Below, piece after piece: positions 1 through 12,282 of a stretch of DNA of 17,211 nucleotides. The notes below the pieces were generated by a model. The model was not told where the DNA came from. It was given only the letters and a program-made list of their open reading frames with translations, and ran no database searches. The stretch is from Pigoraptor vietnamica (lineage: Eukaryota; Opisthokonta; Filasterea). Location of the stretch: positions 1 to 17,211 of the forward strand of contig CALSCQ010001749.1 of NCBI GenBank assembly GCA_943704525.1, given 5' to 3'. The position numbers and the translations under genes are program-made. Each line of letters begins with the position of its first letter. Within the stretch, counting starts at the first letter, position 1.

Positions 1-153
1 CCCCCCTTTACGTTCTGCGCGGTGTGCAATTCATCGACCTTGTGGATGTGTGCGGTGTGTTTGTGCAATGTCTTCTTCAATCTAGAGGCAAGCGTTGTTG
101 TGGTCGCGTGCATCGTCACCATAGCTCGACCCCTCAATTCTCTTGTCGCACAG

Positions 154-1517
154 AATTCTGGGAACGGCCCTCGGCGCAGTGGTTGGCTTCGTCATTCTCG
201 TCATGGTTCTCGAAACCGGGAGCGACCGCTGCCTCGACTGCGAGACGTACAAGCCCTACCTCATGGTCAGCTCGCTGGCGATTTTCTGCTTTGTAATGCA
301 GTACTGCCGGTGGGTTTACCCGAAAATGCAATACTTTTACTCGCTCGCGCTCGTCACCGGGCCCATGGTCGCCCTGGGAACGTACGTCAGCGGCTCGAAT
401 GACGTCCTCAAGTTCGGCATTTTCCGAACGCTCACCATCGTTATCGGTGGGTTGCGTGCAGCTGTGCACTCGCCGGCAATCGTCCAAGCGCCTTTCACGT
501 GCATAAGCAGACTGTGCACATGCAGCGACCCTTTGTAATCGTTGGGAGCTGATGCATCTCTAATCCTCTGTCACTGTTTCACTGCACGCACGACACATCA
601 GGCGCCGCAATCGGACTCGCGTGCAGCCTGTTCATCTTCCCCGTCCGCGCGCGCTCGCGTTTTGTGGGCGGCATGGCTGGCTGCTGGACAGACCTTGCCG
701 TCCTCATCGACGATCTTGTTGGCCTCGCCGCCTTTGGCGCTGCGAAGACCGTTGCGAGCGACGGGGCAGCGGCGAAGGCGGAATTGCGCGAGCACGTGCG
801 CGCGCACCAGCGCCCGTCCGAAATGAGCATTCACGTCGCGGCCGACGACCAGCAGCGCAAGGCGTTCAGCGAGCGACGAGCGGAAGTCTACAAGCGCCTT
901 CGCAAGATGGGAAAGAGGCTGGACCTCGAGAAGACGCTGTTGCCGTCCGCGCAGGGCGAGTTGGGGCTGCGCTATCCGTTCCGTTTTCCGGGCGAGGTCT
1001 TCGGTGCGCTCCTCAAGTACTCGCGCCGTATGTTCTACATCTCGATGACCATGTACTATCCCCTCCAATCGATGGAGTCGTCGTCCCCCTTTGCGACGGA
1101 GCACATGCCGTTGCTCAACGCCGTGCGTCGCCCGGTTGTCAGCTTCCTTCAGCGCGCGGCGGGCGTCGTTCGCGGCAAGGCCAATTTGGACGAACTAACG
1201 GGGCTGGTGAGTTTTGTTGCAATCTATGAGTTGTTGTGTACGCTGGCGGCTGCTGACACATTCTTCCATTATTTTGTTTCCAGTGCACTGAGATTGACGA
1301 CGCGATTTTGGCTGCGATTCGGGCGCATCAGTTGTTGCGGCACACCGAGTCTGCCTACTCGACCGAGGACGTCGAGTATTTCAGCATGCTCGTGCTGTCG
1401 CTGCGCCAACTGGGGTCGGCACTGAAACAAATCCACGCGCTGCTGCACGAACTCAACCGCTTCAAAACGGAGGGAAAACTGACTCTTCACGACATGCAGT
1501 TGCTCATTGGAAGCTGA
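154..1517 (+). CDS. FUSC/ArAE-like (ALMT-like) membrane transporter, 3' part
   Basis: The gene is partial at its 5' end. Exons are 154-446, 602-1206 and 1284-1517 (TGA), with donors GTGGGT and GTGAGT and acceptors CAG; the phases join to 376 residues plus a split first codon. Bases 1-153 look like the tail of an upstream intron ending in CGCACAG. The protein opens with RILGTALGAVVGF, the hallmark 'R-x-x-GT-x-x-G-x-x-x-G' helix of FUSC and ALMT proteins. Three further hydrophobic helices follow, the last being IGAAIGLACSLFIFPV, which resembles the membrane-exit helix of this superfamily. Soluble helical sequence makes up the rest (KRLRKMGKRLDLEKTLL and similar). Together this gives four visible membrane segments, as expected for the second half of a FUSC six-helix bundle followed by a cytosolic C-terminal domain. 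Family members export or conduct organic anions, including aromatic acids and malate; the substrate here cannot be told. The family call is firm, the subfamily is not. Confidence 0.78.
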
Positions 1518-3095
1518 TATAAAGGCGAAGCCGCAATCTGTTAATTATTGGTTCAAATTTTTTGGCGGCGGAACTTTGAAGAAGGATGTTGATGGGGAAC
1601 GTGACGGAGAATCCACAGCCGCCCCAAGATACAACCGCAACGTCACCCCCGACGCCTTCGTATGTGTTCTGTGGGGTGCCAGGCGCAATGCTGGAGGAGA
1701 GAGAAGGAAACAGCGGAAGTTTGGATTGTTCTTCGAAGACCCACACACCCTCGTCATTGTGACGTCGTCAAGCAATCTCGGTCACGGGGATCATCGGTGG
1801 CACCGGATTGGCAGAAAAACTGTGTATTACTTTAAGAGACTTTTGGAAATTAAAGCAAATGGTCAGTTGTAGATAGAATGTTATTATCTGCTAATTGATC
1901 CTGTGTAGTAGATTTTGCGGAGTGCGAGTGATATCATTTTCGTGCACGTTGAGTGACGTCGGCCAATCGGATTGCACAAAACAGCCACTTTGTCGTGAAA
2001 GGCTGGCTGTCGGGACAATAATGTGAATTCCTTCGCGAAATATGCGCACTTTTACGTGGATGAATTCAATTTAGAGTCCTTTGGCGCCGTTTTTTTTTTC
2101 TTTCAAAGAAAAAAGAGGCGCGCACATACCAAATAAATATCAATTTATCGCATCGATGTAATAATTAATCAAATAAATAATTATCAGGAAAAAAATTAAT
2201 TGCATAATTCGCGCGCTTTGGTACATTTTTCATACAAACCAACCCAAGCCCTGTCGGGTCACGCGCACCATCAGCAAAAAGGTAAAAGACCCAAAAATTA
2301 ATTATTTTGCAATACCCTCCCAAAAATAATTTCTCCCTTGTGATCGCTGTGTTGTGGAGCGACACGACCCAATGCGCACTTACACACACACACACACACA
2401 CGCACACACACGCACACACACACCACACACGCACACAGACGTAGGCGCGCGCCCACTGGTGCTGCTGTTTTCGTCCCCAACCCCTGCTGCCCGCGTGCAC
2501 ACCGCTGACTCACACTCCCCCGCCGCTGACGGTACTTGAGACTTGCGGCGTGGGCAGTGCGGCTACAGGCGACAGAATGGTGGCGTAAAGGACTCATTTG
2601 TTCCTTCGTCACTTTTGTGGGTGTTTGCGTCTTAGTATTTCGACTCTCCCGACCTCTTCAACTCGTCACACACGCGCGCAGGCGTGCTCTTCACCATGGC
2701 CTGTTAAGAAGTTTGTTTTTGGGCAAGTCCCAAACGCCACAGTGGCGCTGCTGTTGACGGGTCTGGTCGGACACTTGCAAGCTTCGCAGTGAAAAATCGG
2801 CCGCCGCAGCATGCAGATTTGGGCTTTCTGAATTCTGACTTTTTTTACGGTTTTTGGTTTATTCCCTCGATTTAAACGGCTCGGACTATTTTTCTTCTTC
2901 CTTTCTTTGCTTTACTCGAACTTTGCGCGTTTTCGTCTTTCGTTATCTTTTTTCTCGTCTGTCTTTTGTACTGCTATTCGACGGCGGTGATTTCGGTCGC
3001 CCGAACTTCAACATCGATCTTTCTACTTTTCGAGGATGCTGTGCCTTTAAGCAAGCAGCGCGTTTTCGCGTTGCGTCCAACCGCCTAGTGGCCGG
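1518..3095. other. Intergenic spacer with AT-rich island
   Basis: No convincing gene is visible. The stretch just after the transporter stop is probably 3' UTR; ATTAAA near 1850 is a possible poly(A) signal. About 1870-2345 is notably AT-rich (runs such as AAATAAATAATTA), unlike the GC-rich flanks. A CA microsatellite follows, and from about 2840 the plus strand becomes T- and C-rich ahead of the cyclin gene, consistent with a 5' UTR or promoter. The open frames here have no family resemblance and no coding-like third-position GC bias. Confidence 0.5.
2382..2438. repeat. (CA)n microsatellite, interrupted
   Basis: About 57 bases of CA dinucleotides with scattered CG and CC interruptions. It lies in the spacer between the transporter and the cyclin. 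Confidence 0.9.
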
Positions 3096-3122
3096 AATGG
3101 ACGCCATCCTCAAGTCGTTTTA
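3096..3122 (+). promoter_or_regulatory. Possible upstream ORF (MDAILKSF) in cyclin leader
   Basis: An ATG at 3096 opens an eight-codon frame ending in TAA at 3120-3122, 141 bases before the cyclin ATG. If the transcript starts upstream of it, this short frame could lower cyclin translation. The transcription start is unknown, so this remains a possibility only. Confidence 0.2.
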
Positions 3123-3263
3123 ACTCAAGCTCCTGTCTTCCACGTCGACGCGTTCGGCCCGTTCGCTCGCGTCGTATCGTCTTTTGTTCGTCCGAAAGTT
3201 TTGCTCTGCGGATTTGTTTCTACTTCCGCTCGCTCTCTGCTCGCTGAAGAGAGTCAAGAAAGA

Positions 3264-4172
3264 ATGGCGTCCGCTGCCGTTCTCAACCCTGCGGCCGTCA
3301 TGCGCCGTCTCTCGTCGACGCTCGCGTCCGAAGGCAATTTCCTCCCGCGCGCGAACTACGTGAACCGCGTGCAGCGCGGTGAGGTGCGCGAGGCCATGCG
3401 CGACGACGTCGTCGAGTGGCTGCTCAAGCTCAACGAGCAGTTTGAGTACTCGCCGGAGACGTTCTTTCTCGCGGCCAACTACCTCGACCGCTTTCTGTCG
3501 ACGGTGAAGGTGCAGCCGAAGCACCTCCAGCTGATCGCGGTGTGCTGCTTTCTCATCGCGGCGAAGGTCCACGAGGAGTCGGACATTGCGCCCACCCTCC
3601 AGGAGCTCGTCGACTGCGCCAACTGGTCCTTCTCGGCGGCCGACATCAAGCGTATGGAGCGCATCGTCCTCACGAAGCTCGAGTGGCAGGTCACCCCCGT
3701 CACGGCCTACTCGTTTCTCCGCCAGTACCGCGACGCGCTTGCCGCGGACGGCATTCTCGACCGTCCGGCGTCCGTCTCTCCGCCCCTAGGCGCGACCATC
3801 GCCGCCGACGGTGAGTCTGAGGACGACTCGGACGCGGACGACGCCGCCCGCGTTTTTGCGCTCGGCGGAGTGCGCCCCAATCCTCGCGTGCGGAGCTACA
3901 GCACGTGCGAGGACCCGATTGACGACGCGTTCTTCCGTCGCGTGACGCGGTCGCTGGCCGTGTGCACGTGCTTCTACGAGCTGCTCCACTTTCGCCCCTC
4001 GCAAGTCGCGCTCGCCGTGCTAGTCCACGAACTCAACGGCGGAGACGAGGCGCAGGCTGCGGCTGCGCGGGCGCTCGTGAACACGGCGTCTTCTGAGAGC
4101 GACGCGGCGCGGCTGCGCGAGTGTCTCGGCGCCGTCGAGTACGCCCTGGCGGATCTCGAGCCAGCGATGTGA
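3264..4172 (+). CDS. G- and I-type cyclin, single exon
   Basis: An intact 302-residue cyclin in one exon. The start is the ATG at 3264, the first methionine of the open frame, followed by MASAAVLNPAAVMRR. The N-terminal cyclin box spans about residues 30-142, with EYSPETFFLAANYLDRFLS, LQLIAVCCFLIAAK and ADIKRMERIVLTKLEWQ. Lys101 and Glu132 sit where cyclins contact the CDK PSTAIRE helix. The second fold (about 145-255) is split by an acidic, Ser/Asp-rich insertion at roughly 166-218. The pattern 'PETF-LA-N-LDRFL-VK-Q-KHL' and 'RMERIVL-KL-W' is closest to animal cyclins G and I, with some cyclin D flavour. No PEST region or destruction box is obvious. A role as CDK partner or regulator in cell-cycle or stress control is inferred from family; the CDK partner is unknown. 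Confidence 0.85.
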   Translation: MASAAVLNPAAVMRRLSSTLASEGNFLPRANYVNRVQRGEVREAMRDDVVEWLLKLNEQFEYSPETFFLAANYLDRFLSTVKVQPKHLQLIAVCCFLIAAKVHEESDIAPTLQELVDCANWSFSAADIKRMERIVLTKLEWQVTPVTAYSFLRQYRDALAADGILDRPASVSPPLGATIAADGESEDDSDADDAARVFALGGVRPNPRVRSYSTCEDPIDDAFFRRVTRSLAVCTCFYELLHFRPSQVALAVLVHELNGGDEAQAAAARALVNTASSESDAARLRECLGAVEYALADLEPAM

Positions 4173-5062
4173 GGCGGTCGCCGTTTGTTTTGCGGCGGAG
4201 CGCGTATCGTTGTGGATGTGCGGATGTTATACCCAAGGTTTGCGAGACGAAGTCGGCGCGTGTTTGGTGTGGCCACCCCCGAGGGCAATCTTTACTTCCG
4301 TTCGGCGAAAAACTACGTTCGAAAAATGGAACAAAAAAATCGAAAAAATTGCGGTTCGAAAACGAAAAATACTACCGCTTTACGACGCCGCGCGCTCGCG
4401 ATTGCGTGCCCGAGAGACCGTTTATTCGGTGCTTTGTGTGTACAGGCAGTGTGCGTCTTGCGTTGGCCGTCGGTCTCTCACGTTGCCCCGTGGTGGACGT
4501 GTATGTATGTGTTGTCTTTCCCTCTCTCTTGTACTTAGTCGTCGTTTTTCGTTTGCGTCGCTTGTCGCTGACTTTGCGCTCTCGCTGGGAAAAAAAAATG
4601 GATGAAAAAAGGTGAAAAGCCAAAACAATTAAAAAACGGAGAAAAGAATCGTGGGCGTTCCCGTAGCGGAAAAACAATCCCATATCCACTGCGGCACTCT
4701 AGTTGGCCTTCACTGTAGCTATGTCTGAGCGTTCTGTTGCAGTCTGGAAGCACCCTTCGCCACAATATTCGAGTCGACCTTCTCGCCGTGGGCAGTGAAG
4801 GAGTGTTGTTCTCGCTTCAAGAGAATATGCTGCGCGCGATACAGGCTAAGCCCCCTCGCCCCTTCCCTTGCATGCAACTGAGCCGGGTAGCACAAATTTG
4901 GGTGCAGTGCCTTCATTCCCTCTCAAAGAGACTGGCGCTGCGCAGGCGAGAGACGCGCGCGAAAACGCAATATCAAAGGAACACGCGAGCGGGGACGCGA
5001 GACGCTGCCGCGGACGTAGGGTCGGAGTGTGCTATATACCGTGTGTTTGTTTTGTGTGTTGT

Positions 5063-5098
<36 letters not shown>

Positions 5099-5158
5099 CT
5101 GCGGTGTGTGTGTGTGTGTGTGAGCTGGGTGTGTGCCATATGTGTGCATATGCGCCAA
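4173..5158. other. Spacer between cyclin and minus-strand gene
   Basis: No supported gene. The left part is probably the cyclin 3' UTR; ATTAAA at 4628-4633 is a possible poly(A) signal. Because the gene to the right is on the minus strand, the two genes converge here and their 3' ends may lie close together. Overlapping open frames around 4121-4765 are not family-like. The right end holds a TG microsatellite. Confidence 0.5.
5041..5122. repeat. (GT)n microsatellite, interrupted
   Basis: About 80 bases of GT-rich sequence with one long near-pure run and a CTGCG interruption near 5099. It lies just beyond the 3' end of the minus-strand gene. Confidence 0.9.
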
Positions 5159-5944
5159 CTACAAGGCCATGCGCGGGAGGTGGCACCGCGTCGCGCTGAG
5201 GTTGAGGCAGAACTCGGCGAGGTCGGCGGCCGACTGTTCTCCCTTTGTCTCCGGGGCAAGGTCTGGGGACCCCGACTTGCTCGACGCCTCCGAGTGCTCG
5301 CCGCTTGTGCGCTTGCTTCGCTTGGACGTCTTTCCTTGTTGCGGCACACGCAGCTCAGAGTCGGCGGCAGAGGACGATAGGCTGGAGGGCGAGTGCGGCG
5401 GCGACGAGAGTTGCTGGTCGAGAGGGCTCGCACGCGACGACGCCTCGCTCGGCGCCTTCTTCACGGCAGCCTTTTTGACGTGCGTCCTTCGGAGATGCGG
5501 CTTTGTGGCCGAAACGGCGCGCGACTTGCCGGCACGTCCGCCGCGGGCAGGGGCCACCATGGGCACCTCGACGTAGGGGTAGCCGTGTTGCGGGACGGGC
5601 GCCCAGGCGTACTCCATGTGGACGGGGTACGGCGCGCAGAAGTACGGATAGGCTGAAGGATGCATGTGGCCGTCGTCACCACCATACGGGCGGTATGCCG
5701 TGGGTTGCGCCCAGTACTGGGGATGCGCCGGGTACGCGCCGTAGCTGCCGTCGCCCGCACACCCGCACGTGCATTGCGCCGGAGCCCCGCCGTACGTGTA
5801 GGGCACGGCACGGGACATGTCGTAGCTGACGGCATGGAAGGCGCCGGGGTGATGCGAGGGGTCCGCTGCCGAGGGCGCATATTTGGGGGCATCAGAGGGG
5901 GTCGCTGAACGCGCCGCGGGCTCGGCCTTAAAGTGGCCCTCCAT
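5159..5944 (-). CDS. Hypothetical Pro/Tyr/Ser/Ala-rich low-complexity protein
   Basis: A 261-residue frame read from the ATG at 5944; the frame stays open upstream, so an extra 5' exon is possible. I do not recognise a family. The N-terminal half is rich in Pro, Tyr, Ala, His and Gly, with repeated aromatic patches such as YGAYPAHPQYWAQP, SAYPYFCAPYP and HGYPYVEVPM and a short Cys cluster (CTCGCAG). A basic stretch follows (about residues 135-164, HLRRTHVKKAAVKKAP), then a Ser-rich region with RSKRTS. The last 20 residues (AADLAEFCLNLSATRCHLP) may form a short helix. There is no signal peptide or membrane segment. The composition suggests an intrinsically disordered nuclear or RNA-granule protein, but that is inference. 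High GC at third positions and an uninterrupted frame favour a real gene. Confidence 0.55.
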   Translation of the reverse strand: MEGHFKAEPAARSATPSDAPKYAPSAADPSHHPGAFHAVSYDMSRAVPYTYGGAPAQCTCGCAGDGSYGAYPAHPQYWAQPTAYRPYGGDDGHMHPSAYPYFCAPYPVHMEYAWAPVPQHGYPYVEVPMVAPARGGRAGKSRAVSATKPHLRRTHVKKAAVKKAPSEASSRASPLDQQLSSPPHSPSSLSSSAADSELRVPQQGKTSKRSKRTSGEHSEASSKSGSPDLAPETKGEQSAADLAEFCLNLSATRCHLPRMAL

Positions 5945-6854
5945 GACTGGAGGCACTGCGCGTGTTCGGTTGCTGACGTTCGATGGAGGGCGTAATATCG
6001 CCGTACGAGTCGCAGACTGTTCCTCGGGTATGTTGCACGCGATCCGTTTGCTGCTGCAAATTTGCCCGCGCGTTGCGAGTGCAGTGTTTTGATCGCAAGA
6101 AAGTTGGTGTGATTTGACGATGCGGTTGCCACCTTACGCTGCGTTGCCGCGCGCGGACGACAGCGAAAGGCCCGTGTCACTCGGCAATACTACCATGGCT
6201 ACGTCCGCCACGCCCTCCGAAAGCGCACGCGGACATTGGAGTGTTGACGAGAGGAACGGCGGTTTACACGGGTGTGTGTCAGTTTGGAAGGAGGACGTGT
6301 AGTGAGGGTCAGTTGTTATGGCAGCAAAAATTCAAAAAGGACCAATGGGAGTGTGGGAAAATGGACATGCGCACCATATTTGGGAATTTTAAGTGCTTCT
6401 CTTTGCGAAGTTGCCTAATTTAGAGAAGTTCTCGTGGGTAACCGCGCACTTTTCGGGACAATGGAGAACAATGAAAAGGCCATTTTAGGCGATTACGCCT
6501 GACTCTATTGCCGTAAATGTCCACCAGCATGTGGGAACGCCTTCCTACTGTTGGATCGATCGGGAATTTATGACGCGTGGAATGCTGTGTCTGTTGCCAG
6601 GGCTACCTTGTTCCCTCCGCACGTTTCCCCGCCAAACAGCGCGAAACGCCTGTCGCTAGGCAATGTCGCCTCCCTTGTTGTCACTACACACTGTGCGGGT
6701 CACCTTGCGTCTCGCTGACAACGCACGGTTGGCAGGCAACTGGCTCTCTGGACACTGAGCACGTGGCGCGCAACGTCCCGCATGGCGACACTGTGCGGGT
6801 CACGCCGGGCTGGCACGCAACTGGGTCAGGAGCACGTGTCTCGCCTGCAGCCAT
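5945..6854. other. Spacer between two minus-strand genes
   Basis: It presumably contains the 5' leader and promoter of the hypothetical gene (left) and the TRMT44 3' UTR (right). One short frame at 6195-6302 starts in a good context (ACCATGG) but encodes only about 35 residues without family features. An imperfect direct repeat sits at 6688-6838. Confidence 0.45.
6688..6838. repeat. Imperfect direct repeat, about 100-base spacing
   Basis: ACACTGTGCGGGTCAC occurs at 6688-6703 and again at 6788-6803, exactly 100 bases apart. Each copy is followed by GGCA(G/C)GCAACTGG (6731-6743, 6812-6824) and then GAGCACGTG (6757-6765, 6830-6838). The order of blocks is kept while spacing shrinks, so this looks like a decayed duplication. 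Confidence 0.6.
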
Positions 6855-9585
<2,731 letters not shown>

Positions 9586-9769
9586 GAGGGGCCGATGGTG
9601 TGCTTGGGTGAGAGAGGCGCTTTGAACTGCGACAGGTCACACCAATGTTACACATCACGTGTCTGTCTGGGCCAACGCTCAAAACGAACAACAATTGTAG
9701 CGCCATTTTTCGCACGCACGCACGTTTATGCACACACACATAGCCGCACTCTCTTCTCCCACACTCGAC
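9586..9769. promoter_or_regulatory. Divergent promoter between TRMT44 and INO80B
   Basis: Only 184 bases separate the two divergent start codons, so the genes must share or abut promoters and leaders. Visible candidate elements are a CCAAT box at 9642-9646 and a CACGTG palindrome at 9656-9661. No TATA box is obvious. Co-regulation is an inference from the geometry. Confidence 0.6.
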
Positions 9770-10488
9770 ATGGGTCCGAAGAGGGGCGCGGCTGCACCCG
9801 CTGCGGACAAGACGCCGGCAGCCCCAGTGGCCATCGTCGAAGGAGAAGTGTCGCCAGTGCCTGCTGTGGGCGCGCGCGGCACGCAGGCACGCATGAACGC
9901 GTCCGCGGGTTCTAAGAAGGGCGCCGCTGTGGCCGCTGTTGCTGTCGTTGAAGGAAGGGCATCCGCGGCACCGCGCAACACGCGCGCATCGAAGCGGTCT
10001 CTCGCGCCGTCTGCGAGTGCGCTCGCGGCCGATGTGGGACTCGATGCCGACGGCCTCCTCGACATCTCAGGCTCTGCTGCGGGGACACCGCCGCCCGCTG
10101 TGCAGTCGCGTCGGCCTGTGCGTGCGCAGCGTCAATCGCCCAAGGCGAGCCCAAGCGAATTGCCCGCGCCGGTCGCGCAGAAAGGCGGGAATCGGCGTGG
10201 AAAGGCCCCCGCACGCGTGGCGGAATTGATGGTCAGCCCTGTTGCTTCGTCGGTCGACGCAGACGGCGCAGACACGCCGAGTGTGGATGAGGTGGTGGTG
10301 AAGCGACCGGCGCCAAAGCGCGGGAAGGCTGCGCAAGTGCGTCCTGTCGGGAAGAAGGGTGATGGCCCTCCGCCCAGCAAGCGCGCTAGACGGAACGAAG
10401 AGGAGGAAGAAGCAGAGGAGGATGAGGTGTGATATGCATGACTATTGTGCACGTGTGTGTGTGTGTGTCTGTGTGTCTGTGTGCATGT

Positions 10489-10558
<70 letters not shown>

Positions 10559-11812
10559 TGTGTGCGTGTGCACATGTGTGTGTCTGTGTCTGTGTGCGCG
10601 CGTGCGTGAGGACGCGTGCGTGTCTGCATGCGGATGTGTGTTTCTAACCATGCCTTTGCGAGACAGTTATCTTTGTGTGTGAAGCTCATGAGACTGCTCG
10701 CACAGGCGTCGATCGACGTGGACGATAGCTTGAGCATGGAGAGTGACGACGACGGCGACGGGGAAAGCGCAGACGACAGCGCCGAAGACGAAGATGACGA
10801 AGGAGAGGGGAGTGAGTTTGATTCGAGTGCAGACGACAGCGAGTCGCCCTCCGAAGTCAACGTGGGCCTCGAGGATGACGACGTTACGGGAGAGAGCGCG
10901 CAGGCACTACCGGAGGCGAGTATTGTGCCAGTGTGCGCGTGAGCACGCCCGGATGATATAGCCTTGCGGCAATTGTTGCGTGCCTGCTCCATCTCTCTAT
11001 TTAACTCACGTTCCCTTCTCTTTTATTTTCGTACGACAGGGTCGGCGATTGCTAAGAGGGCGGAGGGGTGCGGAGGAACTGTTGGAGCTGCCCACTGGTG
11101 CGTGCACTTGTGTGCCGGTCTGCCCGTCACGCCATCCATCCCTGCTGCTATAAGGAGTGTGTGCGTGTTTCCGTGCATAATCGTTTGCGCGTGAGTTGTC
11201 GATGTGCGTGTGAGTCCGGCGCGTTTGTCGTGGCCCCCTTTGACGAATTTTGCTTTCCAGACCGTCCCAAGAAGCGCAAGATCGAGGACGTCGGAGAGAG
11301 CGCAGAGCTGCGCAAATCAGAACTCGCCCGCAAGCGCAAAATGGTGCTCGAGCAACAGTTGGAAGAAGCCAAGACCCTCACCGTGCAGCGACTGCTCAAC
11401 CGGCAGGCACCCACGAAGCAACGTGGCGAGGAAAAGTCGGTATGTGTTGTTGGCGTCTGCTCTTCAATCTCAGTGTTCGCTGATGTGTGCCATGTTTCTG
11501 TTGCAGGTACGTCCAACCGAACTGCAAGGGCCGCATATTCGCTTCCGATCTGACCGCAACGGCGAGTCACTGTCCTATTTTGAAGTCAGCGACCTCTCCA
11601 TGCCCGTACCGGCGAAGAGGTAAGACGCCTCAGCAGGCTCGTTTTCAGTAGAGTATGTCCTGACGGCCCACCTGCTTTCTTCACCCTGCAGTGGGCCCCC
11701 AGGGCGTCGCTTGTGCTCGGTGTGTGGCGTGCAACCAAGGCGATACGAAGCACCGAAAGAGCGGGCGTCGCTGTGCAGCCTGGCCTGCTACAAGAAATTG
11801 GCCGTGTCATAA
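9770..11812 (+). CDS. INO80B: INO80 complex subunit B (Ies2/PAPA-1 type, HIT zinc finger)
   Basis: Exons are 9770-10426, 10706-10930, 11040-11097, 11261-11439, 11507-11619 and 11692-11812, totalling 1353 bases (450 residues) with consistent phases. The product is a subunit of the nuclear INO80 chromatin remodeller; yeast Ies2 stimulates its ATPase. Residues 1-219 are Ala/Pro/Lys-rich and probably disordered, ending in a basic cluster and a Glu run. Residues 220-294 are strongly acidic (Asp/Glu/Ser). RRLLRGRRGAEELLELPT (296-313) matches the family 'RQRAL...L-E-P' motif. RPKKRKIEDV is a likely nuclear signal. SELARKRKMVLEQQLEEAK followed by TLTVQRLLNRQA (333-363) is the PAPA-1 helix. The C-terminus is an Ies2-type HIT finger: Cys419, Cys422, Cys439 and Cys443 in CSVCGVQPRRYEAP and LCSLACYKKL. 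The exon 2 to 3 junction (donor CCA|GTGTGC) is the least certain; the 19-codon exon 3 is supported by motif and phase. Confidence 0.88.
10452..10600. repeat. (GT)n microsatellite inside INO80B intron 1
   Basis: GT-rich sequence with a pure run at 10492-10556 (65 bases) within the 279-base intron 1 (10427-10705). It is in the sense GT orientation, as in TRMT44 intron 1. Confidence 0.95.
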
Positions 11813-12063
11813 TGTGTCCGGACATCCTTTAAATCTTTAATTGGGTATTGTTGGATCTCCACAGCCATAAATGTGCATGACACTGATTTGCCTTGTTTGG
11901 TAGTAGGCTGTTTTTCCGTCGGGAGAAAATCTTTCCCCAACTTATTCTGCAAATTGTGCGCGTTTTTCGGCCCATTTTCAAATTAATGTCACGGATGGAG
12001 TCCGCGTGTTTTGGTGTGGACGGCGTTTGGTCGATCGTCGCTGAAACATGCGGTCCAAAGTCA

Positions 12064-12120
12064 ACACACACACACACACGCACGCACGCACACACGCACA
12101 CACGAGCGCGCGCACACACA
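12064..12120. repeat. (CA)n microsatellite, interrupted
   Basis: About 57 bases of CA dinucleotide with CG and GAGCG interruptions, in the spacer downstream of INO80B. Confidence 0.88.
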
Positions 12121-12258
12121 CTCCTACTCGGAGTCATTGCGTTTTCTCCTCCTCCTTCTTTTAGCTCACTTTCAACTCTACTCAGTCGATAAGTGCGATT
12201 TTGTATTGTCCGCTTTCGGACCCCGCCCCCTTGTCACACGCAGGGTGCATAGCCACTT

Positions 12259-12282
12259 CTCTCTCTCTCTCTCTCTCTCTCT
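12259..12282. repeat. (CT)12 tract
   Basis: A pure run of twelve CT units on the plus strand, about 650 bases upstream of the PLC start codon. CT tracts are common in protist promoters and leaders, but a role is not shown here. Confidence 0.85.

Noticed and set aside
598-1229. Overlapping open frames on both strands over the transporter exon 2.
   Set aside because: They are GC-rich shadows of the real frame, which alone has membrane helices and FUSC motifs.
1507-1872. A 121-codon frame just after the transporter stop.
   Set aside because: No family resemblance, no splice support and non-coding composition; most likely 3' UTR.
4121-4765. Several open frames downstream of and overlapping the cyclin end.
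   Set aside because: Compositionally random, in different frames on both strands, and partly shadows of the cyclin exon.
5461-6180. A 239-codon minus-strand frame overlapping the hypothetical gene.
   Set aside because: It runs in another frame with an Arg/Thr/Pro-rich shadow composition, and the competing frame has better codon bias. A splice between the two cannot be excluded.
6195-6302. A short frame with a good start context (ACCATGG).
   Set aside because: Only 35 codons, no donor giving a sensible continuation, and no recognisable motif.
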